This document shows positions 15,832 to 26,812 of a stretch of DNA of 32,066 nucleotides, piece by piece. The position numbers and the translations under genes are program-made. The DNA comes from Actinomycetota bacterium. GTDB lineage: Bacteria; Actinomycetota; Acidimicrobiia; Acidimicrobiales; BP-101. The notes under the pieces were generated by a model, which saw only the letters and a program-made list of their open reading frames with translations, was not told where the DNA came from and searched no databases. Position 1 is the stretch's first letter; each line of letters starts with the position of its first letter. The DNA is taken from NCBI GenBank assembly GCA_030838265.1, contig JAUTXA010000063.1, forward strand, positions 1-32,066, given 5' to 3'.

Positions 15832-16908
15832 TCAGGCTGAGCCGAGGCGCACGAGTAAGGCCTGCAACAGCAGGGTCTCGTTGGGGTTGCGGATGAGGGC
15901 CTCGCCGGCCGCGTCGGCGGACTTGATGGCGTCGGCGGCGGCGGCGATGCCCCCAGACGAGGCAGAGGGATCGGCGACCTGGTCGCGGTAGGCGCGGGCC
16001 AATGTCACCAGGCCGGAACGCAGCTCATCGGTGCGGGCCCGACGCTGCTCGCGCTTGTGGCGGGCGTCGAGCTCCTTGCGGCCCGCGGCCCGCTCCCCCA
16101 TGCGCTCGGCCATCTCGGCGACGGCCACGACCTCGGCGGCCTGGCGCGCCGCGAGGGGCTCGACCACGCCCTCGAGGCTGGCCAGGAGCTCATCGGCCAG
16201 CCGGGCCGCGACCGAGCCGCTGCCATCGAGCTGCGAGGGCACCGCAGCCCAGAGCCGTTGGCGGTCGGCGAAGCCGGGGTCGGACGCGAGCAGGCGGGCC
16301 CGGGCCAGGCTTCCGCCCGACGCCAAGGCCACCTCGTCGGCGGTCGTGGGCTCGACCCCCTCGCCGACCAACGCCGACGCCACCAACGCGGCCGACACCG
16401 GCCCGAACTCGATGGTGACGCAGCGGCTGGCGATGGTGACGAGCGGCGGCGGCACGTGGTCGGTCACCACCACGAAGATGGTCGACGGCGGCGGCTCCTC
16501 GATGGTCTTGAGCAGCGCCGGCGCGGCCTCGTCGACGAGGTGGAACTCGGGGAGGATGATGACCTTGCGGTCGCCCTCGACCGGGCTGAGCGACGCCTGG
16601 CGGGCCACCTCTCGCGCCTCGCCCACCGACAGGGCGGCGCCCACCCGCTCGGCCACGATCACGTCAGGATGCAGGCCGGCCACCGCCCTCCGGCACACGC
16701 CGCACGTCCCGCACCCGCCGTCGGGGCAGATGAGCGAGGCGGCGAAGGCCTGGGCGGCCCGCGACTTGCCCGAACCCCCCGGGCCGACCAGCAGGTAGGC
16801 GTGGACGGGCCGGCGGGCCGCGGCTCGCAGCTGGGCCACGGCCCGGTCTTGGCCGATCACGTCGGCGTAGAGGTCGGCTCCGGTGGTCGCGCTGGTCACG
16901 GTCGTCAT
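15832..16908 (-). CDS. holB: DNA polymerase III subunit delta' (clamp loader)
   Basis: A 358-residue AAA clamp-loader subunit. Walker A GPGGSGKS is at 42-49, followed by a four-cysteine zinc module (C61, C66, C69, C72). The DEAAPALLKTIEEPP block and the SRC motif (arginine-finger sensor) in ASRCVTI are diagnostic for the DnaX/HolB group. Absence of a long DnaX C-terminus and the position after tmk favour HolB. ATG at 16908 overlaps the tmk stop (ATGA). It helps load the beta sliding clamp. It is the last gene of the topA, MFS, tmk, holB run, and a perfect hairpin follows its stop. Confidence 0.92.
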   Translation of the reverse strand: MTTVTSATTGADLYADVIGQDRAVAQLRAAARRPVHAYLLVGPGGSGKSRAAQAFAASLICPDGGCGTCGVCRRAVAGLHPDVIVAERVGAALSVGEAREVARQASLSPVEGDRKVIILPEFHLVDEAAPALLKTIEEPPPSTIFVVVTDHVPPPLVTIASRCVTIEFGPVSAALVASALVGEGVEPTTADEVALASGGSLARARLLASDPGFADRQRLWAAVPSQLDGSGSVAARLADELLASLEGVVEPLAARQAAEVVAVAEMAERMGERAAGRKELDARHKREQRRARTDELRSGLVTLARAYRDQVADPSASSGGIAAAADAIKSADAAGEALIRNPNETLLLQALLVRLGSA

Positions 16909-17513
16909 TCTGGCCCGAGGGCTGCGACAACCGTCGCCCACACCCGGGCCGCCACTTCGTCGGGGGTGCCCTCGCCGCTCACCACGAGGAAGCGGTCGGG
17001 CTCGGCGTCGGCCAGGGCCCGGAAGCCGGCGCCGACCCGGTCGTGGAACTCTCGTCCCTCGGCCTCGAGCCGGTCGGGGATGTCGCTGCGCCGCGTCGCG
17101 GCGGTCGCGGGCGAGACCTCGAGGTAGACGACGACGTCAGGCCAGAGGCCCTCGGTGGCCCACTCCGAGAGCTGGCGGATCTCGGCCAGGTCAAGGCCCC
17201 GCCCGTAGCCCTGGTAGGCGATCGACGAGTGCGAGTAACGGTCCGTGACCACGTCGCGACCGGCGGCCAGCGCGGGGCGGACGACCTCGGCCACGTGCTG
17301 AGCCCGAGCCGCGGCCATCAGCAGGGCCTCGGCCCGGGGGTCGAGGTGGGCGACGTCAGGGTCGAGCAGCACGGCGCGCACCCTCTCCCCCACCGCCGTC
17401 CCGCCCGGCTCGCGGGTGAGCAGCGCCCCCAATCGCGCGGCCAGCAGGCCGGCCTGCGTCGACTTGCCGCTTCCGTCGCCGCCCTCGAAGGCGATGAACC
17501 GGCCCGGCGTCAC
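16905..17513 (-). CDS. tmk: thymidylate kinase
   Basis: A 202-residue dTMP kinase with P-loop GGDGSGKS at 11-18, the LTREPGGT substrate segment, DRYSHSSIAYQG (the DR-Y motif) and a LID region around TRRSDIPDRLEAEG. It phosphorylates dTMP to dTDP for DNA synthesis. The start is GTG at 17513, overlapping the MFS gene stop as GTGA; the frame continues far upstream only as a shadow of the MFS gene. tmk next to holB is a widespread arrangement. Confidence 0.95.
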   Translation of the reverse strand: MTPGRFIAFEGGDGSGKSTQAGLLAARLGALLTREPGGTAVGERVRAVLLDPDVAHLDPRAEALLMAAARAQHVAEVVRPALAAGRDVVTDRYSHSSIAYQGYGRGLDLAEIRQLSEWATEGLWPDVVVYLEVSPATAATRRSDIPDRLEAEGREFHDRVGAGFRALADAEPDRFLVVSGEGTPDEVAARVWATVVAALGPE

Positions 17514-18961
17514 GCGTCGGTGGGCGGGCCGGACTGCAGGGCCCGGTAGGAGACGAACCCGGCCCCCAGGATGATGAGGGCGCCGAGCCAGAGGGTGAGG
17601 CGGGTCCCCGGAAGGGGGATGGTGAGAGCGCCGACGTGCACCACTCGGTGCACGGCGTGGTTCGAGGCCCAGTCGAGGACGCTGGAGAGGATGGGAGCGA
17701 GCACGAAGGCCAGCAGGAGGCAGAGTCGGATGAGGGTGTAGAGGGCGGCGAAGGTGCGGCCTCGCAACGAGTCCTCGACGTTTGCCTGCAGCAGGGTGAA
17801 GCCGAGGATGTAGACCGACCCGGCGCAGAGGCCGAGGACGCCGACCGCCAACAGGGCCGGGGTCAGCGTTGACGACGAGGCGCCCAGGACGATGGCGAAG
17901 CCGGCCACGAACAGCGACCAGACGAAGACCCGTTCGTGGGGCAGGCGCTTCTGGACGAACGAGATGCCGAGGATGCCGATAGCCACACCCACCCCGAGGG
18001 CAGTGAGCAGGAGGCCGAAGCCGGCGCTGCCGCCGCCCAGGACATCGGTCGAGAACGACGGGCCGAGGGGGACGAGCATGCCGCCGCCGAACAGGCCGGT
18101 GCCGAGGCCGAAGATCACGGCTCGCACGATCGGTGTGCTGGTGATGAAGCGCCATCCCTCGCGCATGTCGCCCACCGTGCCGACCAGCCCGTGCTGCTCG
18201 ACGCCGTCCACCGAACGTCGCTCGTGGCGCAGGGCCAGCGTCGACACGATGATGGCCGACACGACGAAGGTGGCCACGTCGAAGTAGATGGCGACGGCCT
18301 CCTGCTTCTGGAAGCGCAGGGTGTGCAGGCTCTGGTAGCGGCCCAGCCACTCGGCCACCTTGGCGAAGAGGGCGAACACCGCCGACCCGATGGGGAAGGT
18401 GCCGTAGGCGGAGATCAGAGAGAGCGAGTTGGCCGATGCCAGAAACTCCGGCGCCACCAAGTTGGGGACGGACGACTCCTTGGCCGCCGACCACGACAGG
18501 GTCATGAGCTCGAGCAGCAGGGAGGCGACGAACAGGCCGGCGATCGAGTGGATGAACGGCAATGAGGCCAGGACCGCACCCCGTCCCAGGTCGCAGGTCA
18601 CCATCATCCGGCGCCGGTCCCACCGGTCGACGATGACCCCGACGACAGGCCCGAGGAAGAAGCCCGGGAGGAGCCGGGCCGACAGCACGACGCCGACGGC
18701 AACACCCGAAGAGGACCCGCCCAGACGGGCCGCGATGGCGGTGATGGCGAAGAAGCCGATCCAGTCCCCGAGAGACGAGACCAGCTGGGCGAACCACAGC
18801 CGGCGGAAGGCGGGTGTGCCGAACACCCGGATGGAACGGACCTCGATCAGCGCCTCCGGGACGAAGGCGGGGTCCATCGCCGGCGAGGGTTCATCCATGG
18901 CGAAGTCGTAGGGCGGTTGGTCGAAGAGTTCGGGCGGCTCGGCGCGCAGCGGTTCCGCCAC
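17510..18961 (-). CDS. major facilitator superfamily transporter (EntS/MFS_3-like)
   Basis: About 483 residues with 12 predicted spans. The MFS loop-2/3 motif is visible as GVIVDRWDRRRMM (about 106-118), preceded by RLLPGFFLGPVVG; the opening FRRLWFAQLVSSLGDW is typical of the MFS_3/enterobactin-exporter group. An unusually long hydrophilic N-terminus (about 50 residues, several Pro and acidic residues) precedes the first span. GTG at 18961, TTG at 18967 and ATG at 18898 are possible starts; none has a clear ribosome site. The gene lies 11-17 bases after topA and overlaps tmk, so it is co-transcribed with replication genes. Substrate unknown. Confidence 0.85.
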   Translation of the reverse strand: MAEPLRAEPPELFDQPPYDFAMDEPSPAMDPAFVPEALIEVRSIRVFGTPAFRRLWFAQLVSSLGDWIGFFAITAIAARLGGSSSGVAVGVVLSARLLPGFFLGPVVGVIVDRWDRRRMMVTCDLGRGAVLASLPFIHSIAGLFVASLLLELMTLSWSAAKESSVPNLVAPEFLASANSLSLISAYGTFPIGSAVFALFAKVAEWLGRYQSLHTLRFQKQEAVAIYFDVATFVVSAIIVSTLALRHERRSVDGVEQHGLVGTVGDMREGWRFITSTPIVRAVIFGLGTGLFGGGMLVPLGPSFSTDVLGGGSAGFGLLLTALGVGVAIGILGISFVQKRLPHERVFVWSLFVAGFAIVLGASSSTLTPALLAVGVLGLCAGSVYILGFTLLQANVEDSLRGRTFAALYTLIRLCLLLAFVLAPILSSVLDWASNHAVHRVVHVGALTIPLPGTRLTLWLGALIILGAGFVSYRALQSGPPTDA

Positions 18962-18978
18962 ACGCAAAGGCTAAATGA

Positions 18979-21636
18979 CTACGACGCCTTTTTGCGGGAG
19001 CCACGCTTGGGCTTGGTGGGTCCCTTGGCCCGCTTCTCGGCCAGCAGCTCGGCCGCGCGCTGCGGCGAGATGCTCTCGACCTGCTCGCTCTTGGGGACGG
19101 TGACGTTGACCTTGCCATCGGTGATGTACGGACCGAAGCGGCCGTCCTTGATCACGATCGGCGCCCCGCTGGCCGGGTCGTCGCCCAGCTCGCGCAGCGG
19201 CGGCGCGCTCTGGCGACCCCGGGCCTGCTTGGGCTGAGCCAGCAGGGCGAGGGCTTCGTCGAGCGTGATGGTGAGCAGCTTCTCCTCACCGTCGGTCACC
19301 GACCGGGAGTCCTTGCCTCGCTTGACGTAGGGCCCGTACTTGCCATTGGCGACCAGCACCTCGTGGCCCTCGGGGTCAGCACCGAGGACGCGCGGGAGGG
19401 TCAGCAGCTCGAGGGCTTGGTCGACCGTGATCGTGTCGAGGCTCATGGAGCTGAACAGCGATGCCGTGCGGGGCTTGTCCTTCGAGTTGGGGTCGAGCTG
19501 GCCCAGCTGCACGTAGGGGCCATAGCGGCCGGCCCGGGCCAGCACGGCGAGGCCGGTGGCCGGGTCCTCGCCGAGCTCGCGGTCGCCGGACGGGGCGGCG
19601 AGCAGCTCCTCGGCCTTGTCGACGGTCAGCTCGTCGGGCGGAACGTCGTCGCGGATGGAGGCCTTGTCCTCGCCCCGCGCCAGATAGGGCCCGTACTTGC
19701 CGACGCGGACGACGATCTCCTGGCCGTCATGGCCGACGCCGAGGGGGATGGTCGAGATCTCCTTGGCATCGATCTGATCGAGGTGCTCGGAGACCTGGGC
19801 CTTGAGCCCCGGGGTGCCGTTGCCGAAGTAGAAGCGGCGCAGCCACGGCACCCGCTCCTCCTCCCGGCGGGCGATGGCGTCGAGGTCGTCTTCGAGACTG
19901 GCCGTGAACCGGTAGTCCACCAGCCGGGGGAAGTGCTGCTCGAGAAGGTTGGTGACGGCGAAGGCCGTCCACGTCGGGATGAGGGCCGAGCCCTTTTTCC
20001 ACGCGTAGCCCCGGTCCTGGATGGTGCCGATGATCGAGGCGTAGGTCGACGGCCGCCCGACACCAAGCTCCTCCATGGCCTTCACCAACGAGGCCTCGGT
20101 GTAGCGGTTGGGCGGACTGGTGGTGTGATCCTCGGCGGTCAGCTCGACGACCCGCAGGGGATCGCCCTCGGTGAGGGAGGGGAGGCGCCGGTCCTCGTCG
20201 CCGTCATCACCGTCGCCGTCCTTGCCGTCCCTGCCCCCCTTGCCGCCCTTGGCCCGGACTTCGACATCGTCGGCCCCTTCGTCATAGGCCCGGCGGAAGC
20301 CGGCGAAGGTGATGACGGTGCCCGAGGCCGAGAACTCGACGTCCTCGCCGCTCGACGACGTAGCCCCGAGCCGCACCGTGGTGCGCTGGCCGGTGGCGTC
20401 CTTCATCTGCGAGGCCACGGTGCGCCGCCAGATCAGGTCGTAGAGGCGAGCCTCGTCGCCGCCCACCTCGCCGGAGACCTGGTCGGGCGTCTTGAACGAG
20501 TCGCCGGCGGGACGGATGGCCTCGTGGGCCTCCTGGGCGTTCTTCACCTTCTTGGCGTAGTGGCGCGGCGCGTCGGGGACGTAGTCGTCGCCGTAGAGGC
20601 GGCGCGCCTGGTCGCGGGCCGCCTTGAGCGCCGTCTCCGACAGAGTCGTGCTGTCGGTGCGCATGTAGGTGATGTAGCCGTTCTCGTACAGCCGCTGGGC
20701 CACCTGCATGGTCTGGCGCGACGTCCAGCGCATCTTGCTGCCTGCCGCCTGCTGCAGGGTCGACGTGATGAACGGCGGCTTCGGGCGCTCGGTGTAGGGC
20801 CGCTGCTCGACGGTGCGCACCGCGAAGGCGGCTTCGGCGAGACGATCCTTCAGGCCGTGGGCGCCGCTCTCGTCGAGGCGGACGCGGGCTTCGTCGGTGA
20901 GCTGGCCCGACTCGTCGAAGCTCTTGGCGTCGGCCATCCGCTTGCCGTCGATGCTGTAGAGACGGGCGCCGAACGATGGCGACGCCGATTCGTCGCCCTT
21001 GGCGAACACCCCTTCGAGATCCCACCACCCCGCGGCCCGGAAGCGCATCCGCTCCCGCTCCCGCTCGACGATCATCCGGGTGGCCACGCTCTGGACCCGG
21101 CCCGCCGACAGGCGGGGCATGACCTTCTTCCAGAGGACGGGCGACACCTCGTAGCCATAGAGGCGGTCGAGCAGGCGTCTGGTCTCCTGGGCATCGACGA
21201 GCGGCAGGTTCACCTCGCGCCACTCGTCGACCGCCCGCTCGATGGCCGCCCTGGTGATCTCGTGGAAGACCATGCGCTTCACGGGGACGGTGGGACGGAG
21301 CTCCTCGAGGAGGTGCCAGGCGATGGACTCGCCCTCGCGGTCCTCGTCGGTTGCGAGATAGATCTCGCTGGCGTCCTTGAGCAGGCCCTTCAGCTTCTTG
21401 ACCTGCTCCTTGGCTCGACCCGGCGGGACGATGTAGAGGGGCTTGAAGTCGTTGTCGACGTCGATGCCCAGGCGGGCCCACGGCTCGCCCTTGTAGGCGG
21501 CCGGAACCTCGGCAGCACGGGCCGGAAGGTCGCGGATGTGCCCGATCGAGGACTCGACGACATAGTCCTGACCGAGGAATCCGGCGATGGTCTTGGCCTT
21601 GGCCGGTGACTCAACGATGACGAGCGGTTTGGGCAT
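18979..21636 (-). CDS. topA: DNA topoisomerase I
   Basis: An 885-residue type IA topoisomerase that relaxes negative supercoils. The Toprim domain spans about 1-120 (VIVESPAKAKTI, DEDREGE at 97-103). The catalytic tyrosine is Y324 in GYITYMRTDS. An acidic, glycine-rich stretch (near 465-490) leads into the last part of the core. The C-terminus has four repeats of the actinobacterial type, each with a GKYGPY, GRYGPY or GRFGPY core, instead of zinc fingers, and ends in a Lys/Arg-rich tail (KPKRGSRKK). GGAG lies directly against the ATG at 21636, which is closer than usual for a ribosome site. It is divergent from the DedA gene. Confidence 0.97.
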   Translation of the reverse strand: MPKPLVIVESPAKAKTIAGFLGQDYVVESSIGHIRDLPARAAEVPAAYKGEPWARLGIDVDNDFKPLYIVPPGRAKEQVKKLKGLLKDASEIYLATDEDREGESIAWHLLEELRPTVPVKRMVFHEITRAAIERAVDEWREVNLPLVDAQETRRLLDRLYGYEVSPVLWKKVMPRLSAGRVQSVATRMIVERERERMRFRAAGWWDLEGVFAKGDESASPSFGARLYSIDGKRMADAKSFDESGQLTDEARVRLDESGAHGLKDRLAEAAFAVRTVEQRPYTERPKPPFITSTLQQAAGSKMRWTSRQTMQVAQRLYENGYITYMRTDSTTLSETALKAARDQARRLYGDDYVPDAPRHYAKKVKNAQEAHEAIRPAGDSFKTPDQVSGEVGGDEARLYDLIWRRTVASQMKDATGQRTTVRLGATSSSGEDVEFSASGTVITFAGFRRAYDEGADDVEVRAKGGKGGRDGKDGDGDDGDEDRRLPSLTEGDPLRVVELTAEDHTTSPPNRYTEASLVKAMEELGVGRPSTYASIIGTIQDRGYAWKKGSALIPTWTAFAVTNLLEQHFPRLVDYRFTASLEDDLDAIARREEERVPWLRRFYFGNGTPGLKAQVSEHLDQIDAKEISTIPLGVGHDGQEIVVRVGKYGPYLARGEDKASIRDDVPPDELTVDKAEELLAAPSGDRELGEDPATGLAVLARAGRYGPYVQLGQLDPNSKDKPRTASLFSSMSLDTITVDQALELLTLPRVLGADPEGHEVLVANGKYGPYVKRGKDSRSVTDGEEKLLTITLDEALALLAQPKQARGRQSAPPLRELGDDPASGAPIVIKDGRFGPYITDGKVNVTVPKSEQVESISPQRAAELLAEKRAKGPTKPKRGSRKKAS

Positions 21637-21697
21637 CTCCTTTTCGAGGGTTGCCAGATTCGGGGCCCCCTGTCAAACGCCGGTAGGGTCGCCCGCC

Positions 21698-22315
21698 GTG
21701 TCCGCCCTCGATCCCAAGCACCTCCTCGAGACCTTCAGCTACGCCGGGCTGTTCCTGATCATCTTCGCCGAGACGGGCCTGCTGATCGGCTTCTTCCTGC
21801 CTGGCGATTCGCTCCTCTTCACGGCCGGGCTGCTGGCTGCCCCAGGCGTGCACGACCCCGTCCACCTCAACCTGGCCGTGGTCCTGCCGGGCGTGATCGT
21901 GGCCGCCATCCTCGGGGCCCAGACCGGCTACCTGATCGGCCGCACGGCGGGGCCGGCCCTCTTCCGCAAACCCGACTCCCGGATCTTCAAGCGGGAGTAC
22001 GTCACCAAGGCCGAGGAGTTCTTCGACAAGGGCGGGACGCGCTCGGTCGTGCTGGCCCGCTTCGTCCCCATCGTGCGGACCTTCCTCAACCCTCTGGCCG
22101 GGGTGGCCAAGATGTCGGCCCAGGCCTTCACCACCGCCAACGTGATCGGCGGCCTGCTCTGGGGCGGGGGCGTCACTATCGCCGGCTACGCCCTCGGCAA
22201 GTCGATCAAGAACGTCGACCGCTACCTGCTGCCCATCATCGGCGTCATCGTTCTCGTCTCCCTGATCCCCGTGGCCCTCGAGATCCGCAAGTCCCGCGCC
22301 GCCGACAAAGCCTGA
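21698..22315 (+). CDS. DedA family membrane protein
   Basis: A 205-residue integral membrane protein of the DedA/SNARE-associated family. Diagnostic segments are ETGLLIGFFLPGDSLLF (about 22-38) and ARFVPIVRTFLNPLAG (about 119-134), which contain the acidic and arginine residues typical of the group, with four to five spans overall. Family members are linked to membrane lipid (undecaprenyl phosphate or phospholipid) translocation and envelope homeostasis. GTG at 21698 was chosen because the extra 37 codons upstream overlap topA in antisense and look like shadow sequence. It is followed by a strong terminator hairpin at 22346-22381. Confidence 0.92.
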   Translation: MSALDPKHLLETFSYAGLFLIIFAETGLLIGFFLPGDSLLFTAGLLAAPGVHDPVHLNLAVVLPGVIVAAILGAQTGYLIGRTAGPALFRKPDSRIFKREYVTKAEEFFDKGGTRSVVLARFVPIVRTFLNPLAGVAKMSAQAFTTANVIGGLLWGGGVTIAGYALGKSIKNVDRYLLPIIGVIVLVSLIPVALEIRKSRAADKA

Positions 22316-22345
22316 CCCTCCCCCCTCTGCCAAGGGATGGGCGCG

Positions 22346-22381
22346 ACGAAGGGGCCCGACCGGTTTGTCGGGCCCCTTCGT
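22346..22381. terminator. bidirectional terminator hairpin between the DedA gene and hppA
   Basis: ACGAAGGGGCCCGAC at 22346-22360 and GTCGGGCCCCTTCGT at 22367-22381 form a perfect 15-bp stem with a 6-base loop (CGGTTT). It sits 30 bases past the dedA stop and 26 bases past the hppA stop, between two convergent genes. There is no long T-run, as is usual in high-GC actinomycetes. Confidence 0.85.
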
Positions 22382-22407
22382 TGGCACTGCTCGGAATGCG
22401 CTTCCCC

Positions 22408-24890
<2,483 letters not shown>

Positions 24891-24894
<4 letters not shown>

Positions 24895-25571
24895 GCCGAT
24901 TCCTTTCTTTCGTCTTCTTTTCTCACGTAGATCTGGCGGGCGACGGTCGCGCTCACCGTGCGGTCATGGCCATCGACCAGGAGCACGAGCGGACCGTCGA
25001 ACGGGTGCTTCTCACGGACCTCCACGCGCACGCCGGGACGGAGCCCGAGCGTGTCGAGGAAGGCCACGACTTCAGGGTCGGTTGACCCGGGGACGGCGAC
25101 CACGGCGGCATCACCGGGCTCGAGGGCGTAGAGCTCGGGCATCTCGGGGAGCTCGACGACCTCGGGCGCGGGGATGGGGAAGCCGTGAGGGCAGGTGGAC
25201 GGGCGGTGCAGGGCCACGTACAGCCGCTCCTCGACCTCGCGGGGAAGGTCGTGCTCGAACGACGGAGCGAAGCGGTCGGCCTCGTTCCAGGGGTAGCCGA
25301 GCATGTCGGAGAGGAAGCGCTCGACGATGCGATGGGTGCGGATGGCGGCCACCGCGGCGCGGCGCCCGCTGGTGGTGAGCTCGACGCCCTTGTAGGGCTT
25401 GTGGTCGACGAGCCCCCGGTCGGCGAGGCGCTTCACGGTGGCCGTCGCCGTGCCCGGGCTCACGCCCAGGGAGTCAGCCAGGTCGCCGGTGTGCGCGAAC
25501 GAGCCGTCCCGGGTCAGCCGGTACATGGCTTTGAGGGTTTCCCGTTCTGACTTCGAGAGCGTGGCATCCAT
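24891..25571 (-). CDS. DtxR/MntR-family metal-dependent regulator, with non-canonical metal site
   Basis: A 226-residue three-domain regulator: winged helix (about 1-70; LADSLGVSPGTATATVKRLADRGL), dimerisation/metal domain (about 75-140; THRIVERFLSDMLG then FEHDLPREVEERL and CPHGFPIP) and a FeoA/SH3-like C-terminus (about 145-225). Aligned by eye to DtxR, ancillary ligands H79 and E83 and primary ligands E105 and H106 are kept, but M10 is Glu, H98 is Asp and C102 is Pro. Metal specificity is therefore unclear (Mn or Fe by family). It is translationally coupled to hppA, and its own promoter contains a perfect palindrome, suggesting self-regulation. ATG at 25571 gives the normal family start. 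Confidence 0.88.
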
Positions 25572-25587
25572 GGCTTTGACCGAGCGG

Positions 25588-25617
25588 AAGATAGTTTTTG
25601 GCTAGCCAAAAGGTCAA
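25588..25617 (-). promoter_or_regulatory. promoter of the DtxR-type gene and hppA with the operator palindrome in the spacer
   Basis: On the minus strand TTGACC (25617-25612) is followed by an 18-base spacer and TATCTT (25593-25588), a good vegetative promoter. The spacer holds TTTTGGCTAGCCAAAA (25596-25611), an exact 16-bp palindrome of the size used by DtxR/MntR-family repressors. Binding there would block RNA polymerase. The predicted 5' leader is only about 10 bases. The same DNA is the upstream region of the divergent sensor kinase, so both directions could be controlled. Confidence 0.7.
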
Positions 25618-25654
25618 GCCGAACGGGACCGCGCTCAGGCGACGCACGTCAAAG

Positions 25655-26812
25655 GTGCGCAAAGATCGCTCCGTGGCCCGCAGCGTGCGCCCCGGCAGCT
25701 CGCCCTGGTTGGCGGCCGCCGTCGGTTTCGCCCTCATCGCCGTTGTCGTGGTGGCCATCGTGCCGCTGCGCCCCCGCACGCCGTCGAGCCCCACGGCCGC
25801 CCTGCTGCTCGTCCTCCCCGTCGTGGTGGCCGCCGTGATCGGGGGCCGGTTCGCCAGCCTGATCGTGGCCTTGGCTGCTGCAGCGGCCTACAACCTCGCC
25901 TTCATTCGCCCCTACTGGACCTTCAAGATCGACGCCGTCGAGGACAGCGTCGCCCTCCTCGTCTTCGGCGCCGTGGCGGTGGCCATCGGCACGCTCGTCG
26001 CCGTCGAGTCGGAGCGCCATCGCTCAGCCGAGCACCGCACGCGCGAGCTCGAGGCCCTCAACGAGGAGCTGGCCCGGCTCGACGCCGAGCGAGCCCAGCT
26101 GGCCGAGGAGGCCAACCGGGTCCGTGTGCTCGAACAGGTCGACGAGCAACGGGCCGCCCTGCTGCGCTCGGTCTCGCACGACCTGCGGACGCCCCTTGCC
26201 ACCATCCGGGCAGTCGTCACTGACCTGCGAGACGGCGCCGTCAACTACAGCGAAGCCACGCGCGCTGAGCTGCTCGACAGCGTGGGCTCCGAGAGCGAGC
26301 GCCTCGACCGCCTCGTCGCCAACTTGTTGAGCATGAGTCGCATCGAGGCGGGCGCCCTGAAGCCCGACCGCCAGGCCGCCGACCTCGGCGAGCTCGTCAA
26401 CGACCGGGTGCGGCGGCTGGGTTCGCTGTTCGAGCACGTCCGCATGCAGGTCGATCTCCCCGCCGACCTCCCGCTGGTGGACGGTGACTACAGCCAGCTC
26501 GACCAGGTCGTCACCAACCTGCTCGAGAACGCGGCCCGCCACGCCCCCGTCGGTTCGACCGTGCGCATCGCCGCTCGGCCGGTCGGATCGATGGTCGAGC
26601 TCGAGGTAGCCGACGAGGGCATCGGTGTCCCCGACTACCTGCGGCGCCGGATCTTCGAACCGTTCCGGCGCGGTGAGGGAAGCGAGTCGAGTGGCATCGG
26701 GCTGGCGATATGCAAGGCCGTCGTCGAGGCCCATGACGGATCCATCGCCGTGGTCGACAGCCCGGGCGGCGGCGCCACCTTCGTGGTGAGGCTCCCGGTG
26801 CGCCATGACTGA
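25655..26812 (+). CDS. kdpD: KdpD-like sensor histidine kinase lacking the N-terminal KdpD and Usp domains
   Basis: About 385 residues. A four-span DUF4118 membrane region (about 15-115, including NLAFIRPYWTFKI as in KdpD) is followed by a coiled coil (about 120-165). The kinase core has the phosphorylated His175 in SVSHDLRTPLATI, N-box NLLENAARHAP, G1 DEGIGVP, F-box IFEPFRRGEG and G2 SGIGLAI. The cytosolic KdpD-specific domain and Usp domain of full-length KdpD are absent. The start is uncertain: GTG at 25655 or 25673; a start further upstream would lie in the operator. The gene overlaps the regulator gene by 8 bases. No kdpFABC genes are in the window. Confidence 0.83.
   Translation: MRKDRSVARSVRPGSSPWLAAAVGFALIAVVVVAIVPLRPRTPSSPTAALLLVLPVVVAAVIGGRFASLIVALAAAAAYNLAFIRPYWTFKIDAVEDSVALLVFGAVAVAIGTLVAVESERHRSAEHRTRELEALNEELARLDAERAQLAEEANRVRVLEQVDEQRAALLRSVSHDLRTPLATIRAVVTDLRDGAVNYSEATRAELLDSVGSESERLDRLVANLLSMSRIEAGALKPDRQAADLGELVNDRVRRLGSLFEHVRMQVDLPADLPLVDGDYSQLDQVVTNLLENAARHAPVGSTVRIAARPVGSMVELEVADEGIGVPDYLRRRIFEPFRRGEGSESSGIGLAICKAVVEAHDGSIAVVDSPGGGATFVVRLPVRHD

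Noticed and set aside
16905-18797. A 630-codon frame that would fuse an upstream region to tmk
   Set aside because: The upstream part is an alternative frame of the MFS gene; only the last 202 residues, starting at GTG 17513, are thymidylate kinase.
19363-21609. A 748-codon open frame on the plus strand opposite topA
   Set aside because: It is the antisense shadow of topA in high-GC DNA: low-complexity Gly/Val/Asp/Leu content, no recognisable motif, while the minus-strand product is a complete topoisomerase.
21637-21697. TTGACA-type -35 for topA at 21671-21676 on the minus strand
   Set aside because: The -35 is good, but 17-18 bases on only CAACCC/AACCCT is found, which is not a convincing -10; not listed as a promoter.
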